DNA of 64,000 nt from Janthinobacterium sp. PAMC25594 (GCF_019443505.1 NZ_CP080377.1:372001-436000); one strand, 5' to 3'; positions 1-8,602 are shown, numbered from the stretch's first letter. Numbers and translations are program-made. Notes: generated by a model not told the origin, from the sequence alone.

Positions 1-1
1 G

Positions 2-526
2 CTGGTGCAGGGCCAGGCCGATATCCTGATCGGCCCCTACAAGACGCCCGAGCGCATCGCCAGCATGGGGTTTTCCGACAAGCCGTTCTACCAGGACCAG
101 ATGGTCTTTTATACGCGCCAGGATGCCAGTTTCGGCTGGGATGGCGACTACGCGGCGCTGAAGAACCGCAGGGTGGTGCTGCTCAATGGCTGGGCGTATG
201 GCGCGGACTGGGAGCGCGTGCGGCCCGGCTTGCAGGTCAGTGTGGCCAATAATGTGGAAAATGGCTTGAAGATGCTGGTGCACAACCACGTCGACGTGTT
301 CATCAGCAACCGCCGCAATACCGACCCCGTGATCGCCCGCCTGGGCTATGCTCGCCAGGTGAAACCTTTGCCCAAGGTAATTGACATACAAAACGGCTAT
401 TTCGCCTTTCCCCGCTCTCCCACCTTCGACAAGCTGCGCCTGCAGTTCGATCAGGAACTGAATAGCCTGATCGATAGCGGCGAACTCAAAAAAATGGCTA
501 AGCGCTTCGATGTGAGCGTGCCTTGA
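2..526 (+). CDS. Solute-binding protein, family 3 (C-terminal part)
   Basis: This is the C-terminal 174 residues of a periplasmic substrate-binding protein of the SBP_bac_3 type, which binds amino acids or similar small solutes for ABC importers or acts as a stand-alone sensor. The reading frame is open at the window edge, so the start and any signal peptide lie outside. The visible part carries the typical ADILIGPYKTPER loop and ends with the family-like helix ending LKKMAKRFD. No transporter permease or ATPase gene follows; a gap of about 560 bases comes next. The ligand cannot be told from this fragment. Confidence 0.75.
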   Translation: MVQGQADILIGPYKTPERIASMGFSDKPFYQDQMVFYTRQDASFGWDGDYAALKNRRVVLLNGWAYGADWERVRPGLQVSVANNVENGLKMLVHNHVDVFISNRRNTDPVIARLGYARQVKPLPKVIDIQNGYFAFPRSPTFDKLRLQFDQELNSLIDSGELKKMAKRFDVSVP

Positions 527-701
527 GCGCTTCCCCCGCGGCATGGCCGCGTTGAGGCATAGCGCCTGACACTTATTTCAAGTTTTTAAGTCATCGTGAC
601 ATTTGATGACTATTAATCATTTTTTTAACTGCATACTGTCTTTCCCTGCTGAGCCGCGCCGCACCCATATGCCGCCGTTCAGCCACAGGGAAAGTTGGCC
701 G

Positions 702-724
702 CCGATGCCCTGAGCATCGGTTTT
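702..724 (+). terminator. Possible terminator hairpin
   Basis: Perfect 7-bp stem CCGATGC / GCATCGG with a 5-base loop, followed directly by TTTT. It could end transcription from the solute-binding protein gene, although it lies about 180 bases past its stop and the T-tract is short. Confidence 0.35.
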
Positions 725-873
725 GCCGGCTTTCATTTTGCCGGGAGCGCGCCATGCCGTATGCGACAATTTTCCACTTCATCCTGCCGTGGTGCGGCCT
801 GCCCGGCGACGCCCACAAGTCCGTGCCGGTGCCGGCCGGCGCGTATCGCAGTCCACTGCAACCGATTTATTGG

Positions 874-897
874 CGCTTGCGGCGTTTGCCGCAAGCG
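874..897. other. 10-bp perfect hairpin
   Basis: CGCTTGCGGC at 874-883 pairs perfectly with GCCGCAAGCG at 888-897 around a GTTT loop. There is no T-tract, so a simple terminator is unlikely. Its role is unknown; it lies about 190 bases before the first cassette gene. Confidence 0.5.
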
Positions 898-1088
898 TGA
901 CGATCAAGGTCGTCTGCGCGCAGCTGCGCTCGCTGATTGAGGGCAATGGCGATGGCGCACTGCTGGCGTGATGCGGACGGCTTACACGAGCATGAATTTT
1001 CGTCACTTAACGATAGCGCGACAGCGTTTTGTGGCTAATTTAAGCATGCAGCACACCTGGTTTGTTAACGAAACTTAAGGGAAATGCC

Positions 1089-1508
1089 ATGACAGTGACC
1101 ACTACGCTCAAGGGAAATATCGTAATCGGGACTTCCACCGATCCCACCAAGAACATCTCGATTCCGATCGAAACGCAATTGCCGCCAGCCAAAGCGCAAG
1201 AATTCGAATTCAAGTATGGTCCGCAGGCACCTCAGGATGCCATCACCATCGTCGTCGGCGATTTCATCACCTGGGCCGCCACGGCAGTCGGCCTGACAGT
1301 GACGGACGCCGACCTGCCCACCAGTTTGAAAACGCTGTCGGTGGCGGTGACCCAACTCGATATGAACACCAATGGCAACCTGACGCTCGCCACCAGTCTC
1401 GGTTCGGTCGACGCTGACAAGAAATGGAAGGATGACTGGACGCCGATCGCGGGCATCGCCATCAGCCTGCAAGGGGTGGCGCTGAGCATCGTGCGCACGC
1501 CCGCCTGA
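1089..1508 (+). CDS. Small cassette protein A (unrecognised family)
   Basis: 139 residues with no recognised family, no signal peptide and no membrane helix. The start at 1089 is chosen because AAGGGA lies 6 bases upstream; an upstream in-frame codon at 1062 has no such site. It begins with a beta-rich segment containing GNIVIG, then a helix-like GDFITWAATAVGL, then LPTSLKTLSVAV, LDMNTNGNLTLATSLG and a C-terminal WTPIAGIAISLQGVALSIVR. The same order of motifs appears in the 128-residue protein at 5801 and, more loosely, in the first 130 residues of the large protein that follows. I infer one module used three times. First gene of a five-gene same-strand cassette. Function unknown. Confidence 0.8.
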   Translation: MTVTTTLKGNIVIGTSTDPTKNISIPIETQLPPAKAQEFEFKYGPQAPQDAITIVVGDFITWAATAVGLTVTDADLPTSLKTLSVAVTQLDMNTNGNLTLATSLGSVDADKKWKDDWTPIAGIAISLQGVALSIVRTPA

Positions 1509-1581
1509 GGTCGCCGCCAGCTTGCATCGCGCGGCGCCTGCCGCGCGGTTTATCCACTTTTCAGCGCGGAATGCATATCGC

Positions 1582-4500
1582 ATGAGCACCCTGGTCAATA
1601 TTGCCGGCACGATCGTCTTGGGACAGGGAAGCCTGTCGGCCAGGCTATCGCTGCCGGGCACCAGTATTCTGGCCGAGCTGGAGAAAAATTCCAGTATCGA
1701 TTTTCGCCAGATGATCGACGAGCTCATGCGGGCGAGCTTCCTGTCCTTGCCGGATAGTTTCCCCCAGCTATTGTTGACAGCCGCATCCTTGCAATACGAC
1801 TGCCAATCCGGTGATCTGTCGTTTAGCGGCACCGTACAGATGGACTGGCACGATCCGCTGGGCTTGACGGGCGTCACGGTCAAGGACTGGACGCTGGCGT
1901 TCAAGCGTGGTGCGTCCGGCGCCTCGCTCCACTTCCAGATCCGGCTCGATTTCGGCAGCCTGCGCCTGACGGGCGATATCTGGTTCGAGCAAGGCAAGCT
2001 GGTCGTGGTCAGCGCGACCATCGCACAGCCCATTTCCATCTACACCTTCCTGTCCTCGGCCGCGCTGGGAGTGAATTGGGGCGATTTGATTCCCATTGAA
2101 TTTTCCGGCCAGGCGCCAGACAAGCCCATCCGACTGTACTATGCCACCGCGCCATTTGGGGGATTCCCGACGCAAGGCTTCGTGCTGGACCAGACGCAGA
2201 TCTCCATCATGGATTTCAGCGCCTTCGTGTCGGTGGCCGTGACGACGGGCGGCACCAGCAGTGGCGTGCGCATCAGCGGCAGCCTGAGCGCGCCCATCGA
2301 CCTGGGTTTTCTGCAGATCTATGACAGCAGCTTCGCCCACGCACCCGAAGTCACCGTGTTCAGCCAGGGTGGCGACAAGGGAGCGCAGCTGAGTGTCGGC
2401 CTGCAATTCCTGCAGACCAGGTTCAATCTGTCGAGCATCCTGAGGATCACCCAGGAAGTAGGCGACTATACTCAATTTGGCGGCGTCCTGAGCGCCAACG
2501 GGACCTATGGACCGTTCACCGACCCCAGTATCAGTTTTACCTATAGCAAGAAAAATGGCTTCCAGGTCAGCAACTGGGCGCCGCCCGATACCTTGCTGGC
2601 GGACTTGCAATTACTGCAGACGCTGCAAAAACTGAGCAACACAAATGGATGTGGCGCCTTCGTCGGCCTGGTGTTCGACAAGGTCGTCACTTCCGCTTTC
2701 AAGGTAAAGCCGTCTTTTTCCTCCACCAATGGATTGAAGATAGAGCTGCGCGGGACGTTCACCATCCTGGTGGCGGGCGAGCCGGTGGTCTCGGTCGACT
2801 TTCCTGCGCCGATCAGCATCCCCATCACCAAGCCCGACAGTTTTTCCTTTGACGCCCTGGGCCAGCTGATTATCGATGCCATCGTCGGCGCCGCCGCCTC
2901 GCTGGTGAAGGCGCTGCTCGACGATCCTGCAAAGTCGGCTGCCTTCTTTGCTGCCACCGTGGCCCCGGCCGTGCTGAAGTCCGTGGCGTCCACTTTGCTG
3001 TGCAACAACTGGCCGACGACGCCACCTTCACCACCGCCGCCGCCACCACCACCGCCGCCACCGCCGCCGCCACCACCGCCGCCACCACCGCCGCCACCAC
3101 CGCCTGGACCTGGGCCAGGACCGGGGCCGGCCGTTCCCGCTGCGCCGGCCGCGCCGGTGCTCAGCTTCCAGGGCGGCAAGGTGCTGGCAAGCTGGCAGGC
3201 CGCGGACCGCGCCAGCAGCTACGGCGCCAGACTGTGCGGTCCCGACGGCACCCTGCTCGATTTTGTCAGTGTCGCGGGATTGTGCGCCAGCCTCGATCCT
3301 TCGACCAGCCTGCTGGCGGGGCGCTACAGCGTTGCCGTCAAGGGCATCAATAGCGCCGGCAGCGGCGCCTGGAGCCCGGACGCGACGATGCTGCGCCTGG
3401 CGCCGCCGGCGTCCCTGCTGGCCGTGCCCGGCACCGACGCCGTCAGCTTGCAGTGGACGGCGCAGGACGCGGCGGCCGCCTTCATCATCGGCGTGACGGC
3501 GCCCGGTGGCGCCGAGCAGGAAACGCCGGTGGCGGCCGGCTTGCGGCAGGCCGATGTGCCCATCGCCGCCGCATCGCCCGCCGGTAACTATGCCTTGCGC
3601 ATGCAGGCGCGCAACGGCGCGCTTGACATGCCGAGCGCGTGGAGCGAGGCCGTCGCCGTCAGCAAGCTGGCCGCGCCGGATAGTCCCGTGCTGCAACTGG
3701 CGCAGCGCAGCGTGACGTTGGGCTGGCAGACGGGCGACGCCAGGCTTGCCTATGTGGCCCGGTTGCGCGACCCGCTGGACCAGGTGCGGCAGCAGCAGGT
3801 GGCCGCCGGCGCCTTGCCCACTGCGCAATTCGTGCTCGATGCGCCGGCGCCGGCCGGACAATATCAGGCCACCGTGCAAGCCGTGCAAGCGGGCCAGGCC
3901 TTGCCAAGCGCGCCAAGCGCGCCGGCTGCCCTGACTGTGCTGGGACAGGTGGTGATGACGACCGGCAGCTACCAGGAGCCCGATATCGTGTTGCAATGGG
4001 CGCCGGTGGACGGCGCCGCGCACTACCGCATGCAGGTGACGAACGCCGCGGGCGAGGTGATCGCCGACGGCCAGACGGCGTCGAGCGCCGCGCAAGGCCG
4101 GATCGCCTTGCCTCCCGCCACGCCGCCGGGCACGGTCACTGCCAGGGTGCTCGCCCTGGCCAGCCTGGCGCTGGTGATGCAGGGCGCATTCAGTGCGCCG
4201 CTGGAAATCACCGTCGTGCCGCCACTGACGCCGTTACAGTTTGCTCAACAGCAATTCGCACTGCACGCAGGCGGCGCCGATTGCGCCGGCGCCATGCTGG
4301 CGCGCTTTCCGGGCCTGCATGCGGCCCCGCTGGCGCAAGTCATGGCGCAGGCCGGCTACACGGCGCAGGCCACGGCGCAAGGCTTGCGCGCCGCCTATCC
4401 AACGCTGTCGGTCGAGCAGTTGCTCGACGCGCTGCTGGCGGCATATGGCACGGCGACGCCACAGGCGTATGCCATGCAGCTGCATGCGGCGGGCAAGGGA

Positions 4501-4917
4501 GGGGCGCAAGCGGGACCTTTATTGCTGGCCAACTTCCCCGGCCTGAGCCCGGCGCAAAACGCCATGGCGCTGGCGCACGCCGGCTATATCGCCGCCGAAA
4601 CGACGCAGGGCTTGCGCGCCGCCTATGCGGGCCTGGGCGTGCAGCAACTGGTGCAGGCCCTGCAAGGCGCGTATGTCTTTGATGGTCCGGGCGAGGCGGC
4701 GCGCGCGGCGCGGGCCGCAGGGCAGAGCGCCGTTGAAGCCGGCAGGGCCGTGCTGGCCGCCTTGCCGCAAGCCGATGGCGCGACGCTGGCCAAGGCGTTG
4801 GCGCAGGCCGGCTATACCGCGCAGCAGTGTAGCGGCGCGCTGCGCGTCATGTATCCCGCGCTGACGGTCATGCAACTGGTGGCCGCCTTGCGCCAGGCCT
4901 ATGGATTGGAATCATGA
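1582..4917 (+). CDS. Large modular cassette protein: beta-rich head, Pro25 linker, Fn3-like domains, helical repeats
   Basis: 1111 residues. The start at 1582 (MSTLVNIAGTIVLG) is chosen because it aligns with the starts of the two small cassette proteins; a TTG at 1522 is the alternative. Seen in order: a beta-rich head (about 1-475) whose first 130 residues resemble the small proteins; a linker with 25 consecutive prolines (484-508) followed by GPGPGPGP; four fibronectin-III-like domains of about 85 residues (about 520-880); and three alpha-helical repeats of about 70 residues (about 885-1111), each with an AGY...GLRAAYP-like motif followed by LLxAL. No signal peptide or membrane segment is visible, so export, if any, would be non-classical. 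The stop overlaps the next start (ATGA), which implies translational coupling to the 2OG oxygenase. Such a long proline run normally needs EF-P for translation. No known family recognised; it looks structural or adhesive. Confidence 0.85.
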   Translation: MSTLVNIAGTIVLGQGSLSARLSLPGTSILAELEKNSSIDFRQMIDELMRASFLSLPDSFPQLLLTAASLQYDCQSGDLSFSGTVQMDWHDPLGLTGVTVKDWTLAFKRGASGASLHFQIRLDFGSLRLTGDIWFEQGKLVVVSATIAQPISIYTFLSSAALGVNWGDLIPIEFSGQAPDKPIRLYYATAPFGGFPTQGFVLDQTQISIMDFSAFVSVAVTTGGTSSGVRISGSLSAPIDLGFLQIYDSSFAHAPEVTVFSQGGDKGAQLSVGLQFLQTRFNLSSILRITQEVGDYTQFGGVLSANGTYGPFTDPSISFTYSKKNGFQVSNWAPPDTLLADLQLLQTLQKLSNTNGCGAFVGLVFDKVVTSAFKVKPSFSSTNGLKIELRGTFTILVAGEPVVSVDFPAPISIPITKPDSFSFDALGQLIIDAIVGAAASLVKALLDDPAKSAAFFAATVAPAVLKSVASTLLCNNWPTTPPSPPPPPPPPPPPPPPPPPPPPPPPPPGPGPGPGPAVPAAPAAPVLSFQGGKVLASWQAADRASSYGARLCGPDGTLLDFVSVAGLCASLDPSTSLLAGRYSVAVKGINSAGSGAWSPDATMLRLAPPASLLAVPGTDAVSLQWTAQDAAAAFIIGVTAPGGAEQETPVAAGLRQADVPIAAASPAGNYALRMQARNGALDMPSAWSEAVAVSKLAAPDSPVLQLAQRSVTLGWQTGDARLAYVARLRDPLDQVRQQQVAAGALPTAQFVLDAPAPAGQYQATVQAVQAGQALPSAPSAPAALTVLGQVVMTTGSYQEPDIVLQWAPVDGAAHYRMQVTNAAGEVIADGQTASSAAQGRIALPPATPPGTVTARVLALASLALVMQGAFSAPLEITVVPPLTPLQFAQQQFALHAGGADCAGAMLARFPGLHAAPLAQVMAQAGYTAQATAQGLRAAYPTLSVEQLLDALLAAYGTATPQAYAMQLHAAGKGGAQAGPLLLANFPGLSPAQNAMALAHAGYIAAETTQGLRAAYAGLGVQQLVQALQGAYVFDGPGEAARAARAAGQSAVEAGRAVLAALPQADGATLAKALAQAGYTAQQCSGALRVMYPALTVMQLVAALRQAYGLES
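3031..3105 (+). repeat. Imperfect CCR trinucleotide repeat encoding Pro25
   Basis: Twenty-five consecutive proline codons, mostly CCG and CCA with a final CCT, followed by alternating Gly-Pro codons to about 3126. The codons are mixed rather than one pure unit, which argues for selection on the protein as well as slippage. The tract joins the beta-rich head to the Fn3-like domains. Confidence 0.95.
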
Positions 4918-5804
4918 AGCCCGACATCGATATCGACATCAACGCGGACGGCGAAGCTACGCTGGCCTTGAGCTCGCTACACAGGGCCGCCGTGCGCAGC
5001 GCGCCTTTTGCGCATGTGGTGCTGGACCAATTCCTGTCCGCGCCCGCTTATCAGCGGCTGCAGGGGACGTTTGCGGCCTTGCGCGCGCGCGGCTTGTCCG
5101 AGCAATTTGTTACCGATCGGCTGGCGCGTTTTCCCGGCTACGATGCCTATTGTTGGGTGATCGGCCGCCAGGCGCCGCCGGCCCTGGCGCTGTTTCTCGA
5201 CCCGCGCCTGCGCGATCATTGCCAGCGCCTGTTTGACTTGCCTCTGGGCGACGAGATGGTGGCCGAATTCCATCATCACTTGCCGGGCAGCCGCTCCGAT
5301 GCCTGGCACGACGACTACAATCTGGCGTATTTCTCGTCCCCGCCTGGCGTGGGTGCGGGCATGCGGCCCTGGCACTTCGAATGCAATTACATGGATGGCG
5401 GCATGGCAGGCGGGGCTGCGACGGTGCAGCGCTGCCGCGCCGTGACGCTGATCTACTATTTCGGCGCCGAGGGCTGGCAAGACGGCATGGGCGGCGAAAC
5501 CGAACTGGGATGGGAAGCGCAAGGGCAGGTGAGCACCGTCGAACGCATCGCCCCGCTGGCGAACCGCTTGCTCGCCTTCGCCTGCAGTCCCAGCTCCTAT
5601 CACCGCTTCATGTCGAATCACGGTTTCGAACGCAATTCGCTGATCCTGTGGTATCACGGCCAGGCGCAAGACGCGGCGCGCCGCCATGGCCACGGGCCCA
5701 GGGGCTGGAGCGGAGGCGATATCGCCGGCGGTGCGCGTGACGCCGACGGCTTGCCGGTCGACCATTTTGTGCAACCGGGAACGCTGGCGGAGGGATGGCC
5801 ATGA
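4914..5804 (+). CDS. 2OG-Fe(II) oxygenase, prolyl-4-hydroxylase-like
   Basis: 296 residues. The double-stranded beta-helix oxygenase signature is visible: HxD iron ligands at H132 and D134 (AWHDDYN), a distal His at 230 (SYHRF), a basic residue R240 placed to bind 2-oxoglutarate, and GGETELGW at 193-200, as in P4Hc-type enzymes. Family members hydroxylate proline or other side chains or small molecules, using Fe(II), O2 and 2-oxoglutarate. Its start overlaps the stop of the upstream polyproline protein by 4 bases and its stop overlaps the next start, so it belongs to the cassette. My inference is that it modifies a cassette protein, with the Pro25 tract as the obvious candidate; the sequence alone does not prove this. 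Confidence 0.82.
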   Translation: MKPDIDIDINADGEATLALSSLHRAAVRSAPFAHVVLDQFLSAPAYQRLQGTFAALRARGLSEQFVTDRLARFPGYDAYCWVIGRQAPPALALFLDPRLRDHCQRLFDLPLGDEMVAEFHHHLPGSRSDAWHDDYNLAYFSSPPGVGAGMRPWHFECNYMDGGMAGGAATVQRCRAVTLIYYFGAEGWQDGMGGETELGWEAQGQVSTVERIAPLANRLLAFACSPSSYHRFMSNHGFERNSLILWYHGQAQDAARRHGHGPRGWSGGDIAGGARDADGLPVDHFVQPGTLAEGWP

Positions 5805-6187
5805 GTGACGCGGACGGTACGCTGGCCATTGCCGTGAACGGCGAACTGCGCCTCGGTAGCGGTGACGGGCAGATCAGCACGCAGAATTTCCTTTTGCAGT
5901 TTTCAGCCGCCGATGGCAAGGCCGTGGCGACCTTGCCCATCGCGCAGTTCATGGGCTGGGCGGCCCAGGCGCTGGCGCCGCAGCTGGGCGCTGATGCACT
6001 GCCGCAGGGCATCGGCGACATGAACATCGCGCTCCAGGAGCTGGGGTTTGACAGCAGCAACGCCTTCCAGGTGAGCGTGACCTTGGGCAAACAGGAAGAG
6101 GGCAAATGGGTGCAGTGCTGGAATCCGATCGCCAATCTTGCCGTTTCTGTCTGCGCGCTCACCATTTCCATCCGTCGCACCAGTTGA
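5801..6187 (+). CDS. Small cassette protein B (paralogue of protein A)
   Basis: 128 residues. The start at 5801 is preferred over the ATG at 5795 because GGAGGG sits 6 bases upstream and the ATGA overlap with the oxygenase stop implies coupling. It follows the same plan as the 139-residue protein at 1089: an N-terminal beta segment (VNGELRLGSG), FMGWAAQAL aligning with FITWAATAV, ALPQGIGDMNIAL aligning with DLPTSLKTLSVAV, then WNPIANLAVSVCALTISIRR aligning with WTPIAGIAISLQGVALSIVR. No signal peptide or membrane helix. No known family recognised. Confidence 0.82.
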   Translation: MSDADGTLAIAVNGELRLGSGDGQISTQNFLLQFSAADGKAVATLPIAQFMGWAAQALAPQLGADALPQGIGDMNIALQELGFDSSNAFQVSVTLGKQEEGKWVQCWNPIANLAVSVCALTISIRRTS

Positions 6188-6230
6188 TTCACCACCACCA
6201 CGTTGAACTTTCTTAAGGAAAACAGCCACC

Positions 6231-7688
6231 ATGGATACGACCGCACAAGCATATTTGACTGAACAATTGACGCAGTACAAGCGTCAGGGGCAGGGCGCCG
6301 AGCAGGCCGTGCAAACTCTGCGCAAGGAGAATTTTCCGGCCGTTTTTACGTTGGGCATGCCGCTTCCTGGCCTGGCCGCGCTGGTTGACGCCCGAATATT
6401 GGCAGGGGCGCTTGTGGCCGTGTTTGCCGACATTACGCCGCTGGAGCTGGCGCGCATCCTGAAAAATGACTTCGGCGGCACGCCGGCCGACGTGGCCATG
6501 GGCCTGGCGTTTGGCTTTCCCGCCCTGTCGGCGCTGGCGGTGGGGACGCTGCTGCTTGACAGCCAGGTCTATCCCGCGCTGTCATCGGACGCCATGCGCC
6601 CGGCCTTGCTGGCCGGCGGCTTTGCCGCGGCCGACGTGGCCGGCGCCATCGCCGCGCTGTATCCGGCGCAGGTGGCGGCGGTGGGCTCGCTGCAGCTTGA
6701 AAATGGCTATCTGTACTGTAACGACAATCCCGCCTATCACATGGGCGTCGGCGACTTCAGCGTGCAGGCCTGGTTCCGCACCCGCAGCGGCGGCAGTGTG
6801 CTGGGCAAGAAGCCGACGGCGGGCGGCGCCGGCAACGGCGGCTTTCTGCTGGTGGTGCGGCCCGATGGCAGCATCAAGTTCGCCACCGATAATGGCTACG
6901 GTTTCTTCGAGTTTGACAGCGTTGCCAGCAATGCCTGCGACAATGGCTGGCACCATGTGGCCGCCGTGCGCCAGGGCGCCAGTATTACGCTGTACCTCGA
7001 TTGCGGCGCGGCCATGGCAGGCAGCACGCGCGGCAACGCCGCCGCGCCCCTGAATGTCGATAATGGTTACCGGCTGACCATTGGCAGCGTGGACCAGGAT
7101 CAAGAACCGTTCCGCGCCTTCCATGGAGCGCTGGCGGAGGTCAGGCTGTGGGGCGCGGCGCTCAGCCAGGCACAAAATGCGGCCAACTACCAGTTGCGCC
7201 TGGCGCCCGGCACGGCCGCCCTGGCGGGTTACTGGTCCGCGGAATTCGGCCTGAGCAACGATTTTTCCGCCACCCGCAATAGCATGCACACCTCGGGCGG
7301 CGTGGTGGCATCGAACGACGCGCCGCCGGTGCGCGCCGGCCAGGCGCCCGCCATGCTGGGCCAATTTTCCGGCATCTATGACACAGCCACCAAATGGGGT
7401 GGCGACAGCGGCTCCTGGGAGGCGGCGGGAGCGCTGTATCTGACGCGCATGGGTTTTGTTGTCCAGGGAACGCAACTGATGACTGGTGTCGTCATCGATG
7501 GAGTAACGATCAACTGGCCCACCGACGGTAATCCCTGCACGGCGTCACTGAACTTCCTCGCTTCCAGCAGCACCGCGTATTACTGGCCGGACGGTCCGCA
7601 AAACCAGCCCGTGTTCCAGGGTTCCAGCCGTTCAGGCTCCAGCGGCCCGCTCGACTATCGCGGCGCGCTCAGGAAGCCGGTAGGCTAA
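6231..7688 (+). CDS. Helical-repeat and LamG-domain cassette protein
   Basis: 485 residues; AAGGA precedes the ATG. The first 150 residues are alpha-helical and include LLAGGFAAADVAGAIAALYP, which matches the repeat at the C-terminus of the large cassette protein (AGYTAQATAQGLRAAYP). Residues about 150-330 form a concanavalin-like LamG/jelly-roll domain, with FSVQAWFRTR, a WHHVAAVR strand and the closing GALAEVRLWGAALSQAQ motif. Residues about 375-485 are a Gly-, Ser- and Trp-rich beta domain of unknown type, possibly carbohydrate-binding. No signal peptide. LamG domains often bind glycans or proteins, which fits a surface or matrix role. It closes the cassette. Confidence 0.82.
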   Translation: MDTTAQAYLTEQLTQYKRQGQGAEQAVQTLRKENFPAVFTLGMPLPGLAALVDARILAGALVAVFADITPLELARILKNDFGGTPADVAMGLAFGFPALSALAVGTLLLDSQVYPALSSDAMRPALLAGGFAAADVAGAIAALYPAQVAAVGSLQLENGYLYCNDNPAYHMGVGDFSVQAWFRTRSGGSVLGKKPTAGGAGNGGFLLVVRPDGSIKFATDNGYGFFEFDSVASNACDNGWHHVAAVRQGASITLYLDCGAAMAGSTRGNAAAPLNVDNGYRLTIGSVDQDQEPFRAFHGALAEVRLWGAALSQAQNAANYQLRLAPGTAALAGYWSAEFGLSNDFSATRNSMHTSGGVVASNDAPPVRAGQAPAMLGQFSGIYDTATKWGGDSGSWEAAGALYLTRMGFVVQGTQLMTGVVIDGVTINWPTDGNPCTASLNFLASSSTAYYWPDGPQNQPVFQGSSRSGSSGPLDYRGALRKPVG

Positions 7689-7708
7689 GCGCCGCCGGGA
7701 AGCGGCCA

Positions 7709-8602
7709 CTACAGCTGGCGTGCCTCAAACGTATTGCACTGGGAAATCTGGCCGCTCTCGATACCCTTGCTGAACCAGCGCACGCGCTGTTCCGAGGTGC
7801 CGTGCGTAAACGAGTCGGGCACGACATGGCCTTGCGACTGGCGCTGCAGCGCATCGTCACCGATGGCCGTGGCCGCTTTCAGGGCCGCTTCCACATCGCC
7901 CTGTTCCAGGATCTTGCGGTCCTGGTTCGCGTGGAATGCCCATACGCCGGCAAAGCAGTCGGCCTGCAATTCCAGGCGCACGGACATGGCGTTGGCCTGG
8001 CGCTCCGATTGCGTGCGGCGCGCCTTGTCGACCTTCTCGGACAAGCCCAGCAGGTTTTGCACGTGGTGGCCCACTTCATGCGCAATCACATACGCTTGCG
8101 CAAATTCGCCCGAGACCTTGAAGCGCTGCTGCATCAGCTTGAAGAAATCGAGGTCCAGGTAGACTTTCTGGTCGCCGGGGCAATAAAAGGGTCCGCTGGC
8201 GCTCTGGCCCGTGCCGCAGGCTGTGGGGATGCTGCCCGAAAACAGCGACAGCTTGGGGCGGACGTAAGTGCCGCCTTCGGCCTTGAACAGGGCACCCCAC
8301 GTGTCTTCCGTATCGGCCAGCACGGTTTTCACGAAGCGGGCCATCTCGTCCGATTCGGGTGGCTGGCGCGCGGGCGACTGGCTTTGCTGGGTGCTGACCT
8401 GGCCACCACCACCACTGAGCAGATTCAGCAAGGTAAGGGGATTGACGCCCAGCACATACGAGCCGACGAGGGCGATGACGATGGTGCCGATGCCGATCGA
8501 GCGCCCGCCAAAGCCAAAGCCTCCTCCGCCACCGCCACCGCCGTCACCTTCGCCACGGTGGTCTTCCACATTGTCGCTTTCGCGATTGCCTTGCCATTTC
8601 AT
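7709..8602 (-). CDS. ypfJ: YpfJ-type neutral zinc metallopeptidase
   Basis: 297 residues of the KPN_02809/YpfJ family. A charged and glycine-rich N-terminus is followed by one membrane helix (about 36-53), then a peptidase domain with the HEVGHH zinc motif at 175-180 and an ELQADCFAGVWA segment that supplies the third ligand. The domain probably faces the periplasm, with its active site outside the inner membrane. Its substrate is not known for the family. The gene converges on the cassette, with only 20 bases between the stops. Confidence 0.92.
   Translation of the reverse strand: MKWQGNRESDNVEDHRGEGDGGGGGGGGFGFGGRSIGIGTIVIALVGSYVLGVNPLTLLNLLSGGGGQVSTQQSQSPARQPPESDEMARFVKTVLADTEDTWGALFKAEGGTYVRPKLSLFSGSIPTACGTGQSASGPFYCPGDQKVYLDLDFFKLMQQRFKVSGEFAQAYVIAHEVGHHVQNLLGLSEKVDKARRTQSERQANAMSVRLELQADCFAGVWAFHANQDRKILEQGDVEAALKAATAIGDDALQRQSQGHVVPDSFTHGTSEQRVRWFSKGIESGQISQCNTFEARQL

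Larger units (their letters stand above)
527..1088. other. Intergenic region upstream of the five-gene cassette
   Basis: About 560 bases without a convincing gene. Short open frames exist on both strands but overlap each other, lack ribosome-binding sites and resemble nothing known. The region holds an AT-rich stretch at 575-635 containing an inverted repeat (AGTCATC at 589-595, GATGACT at 605-611), and two strong hairpins listed separately. The promoter for the cassette should lie in the last 100 bases, but I could not pick a clear -35/-10 pair. Confidence 0.5.

Noticed and set aside
695..971. Overlapping short plus-strand frames before the cassette
   Set aside because: Two frames overlap each other across hairpins, are Arg- and Ala-rich and have no start signal.
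2541..3179. Minus-strand open frame with a long polyglycine run
   Set aside because: It is the antisense of the proline codons in the large cassette gene; it has no ribosome-binding site and no domain.
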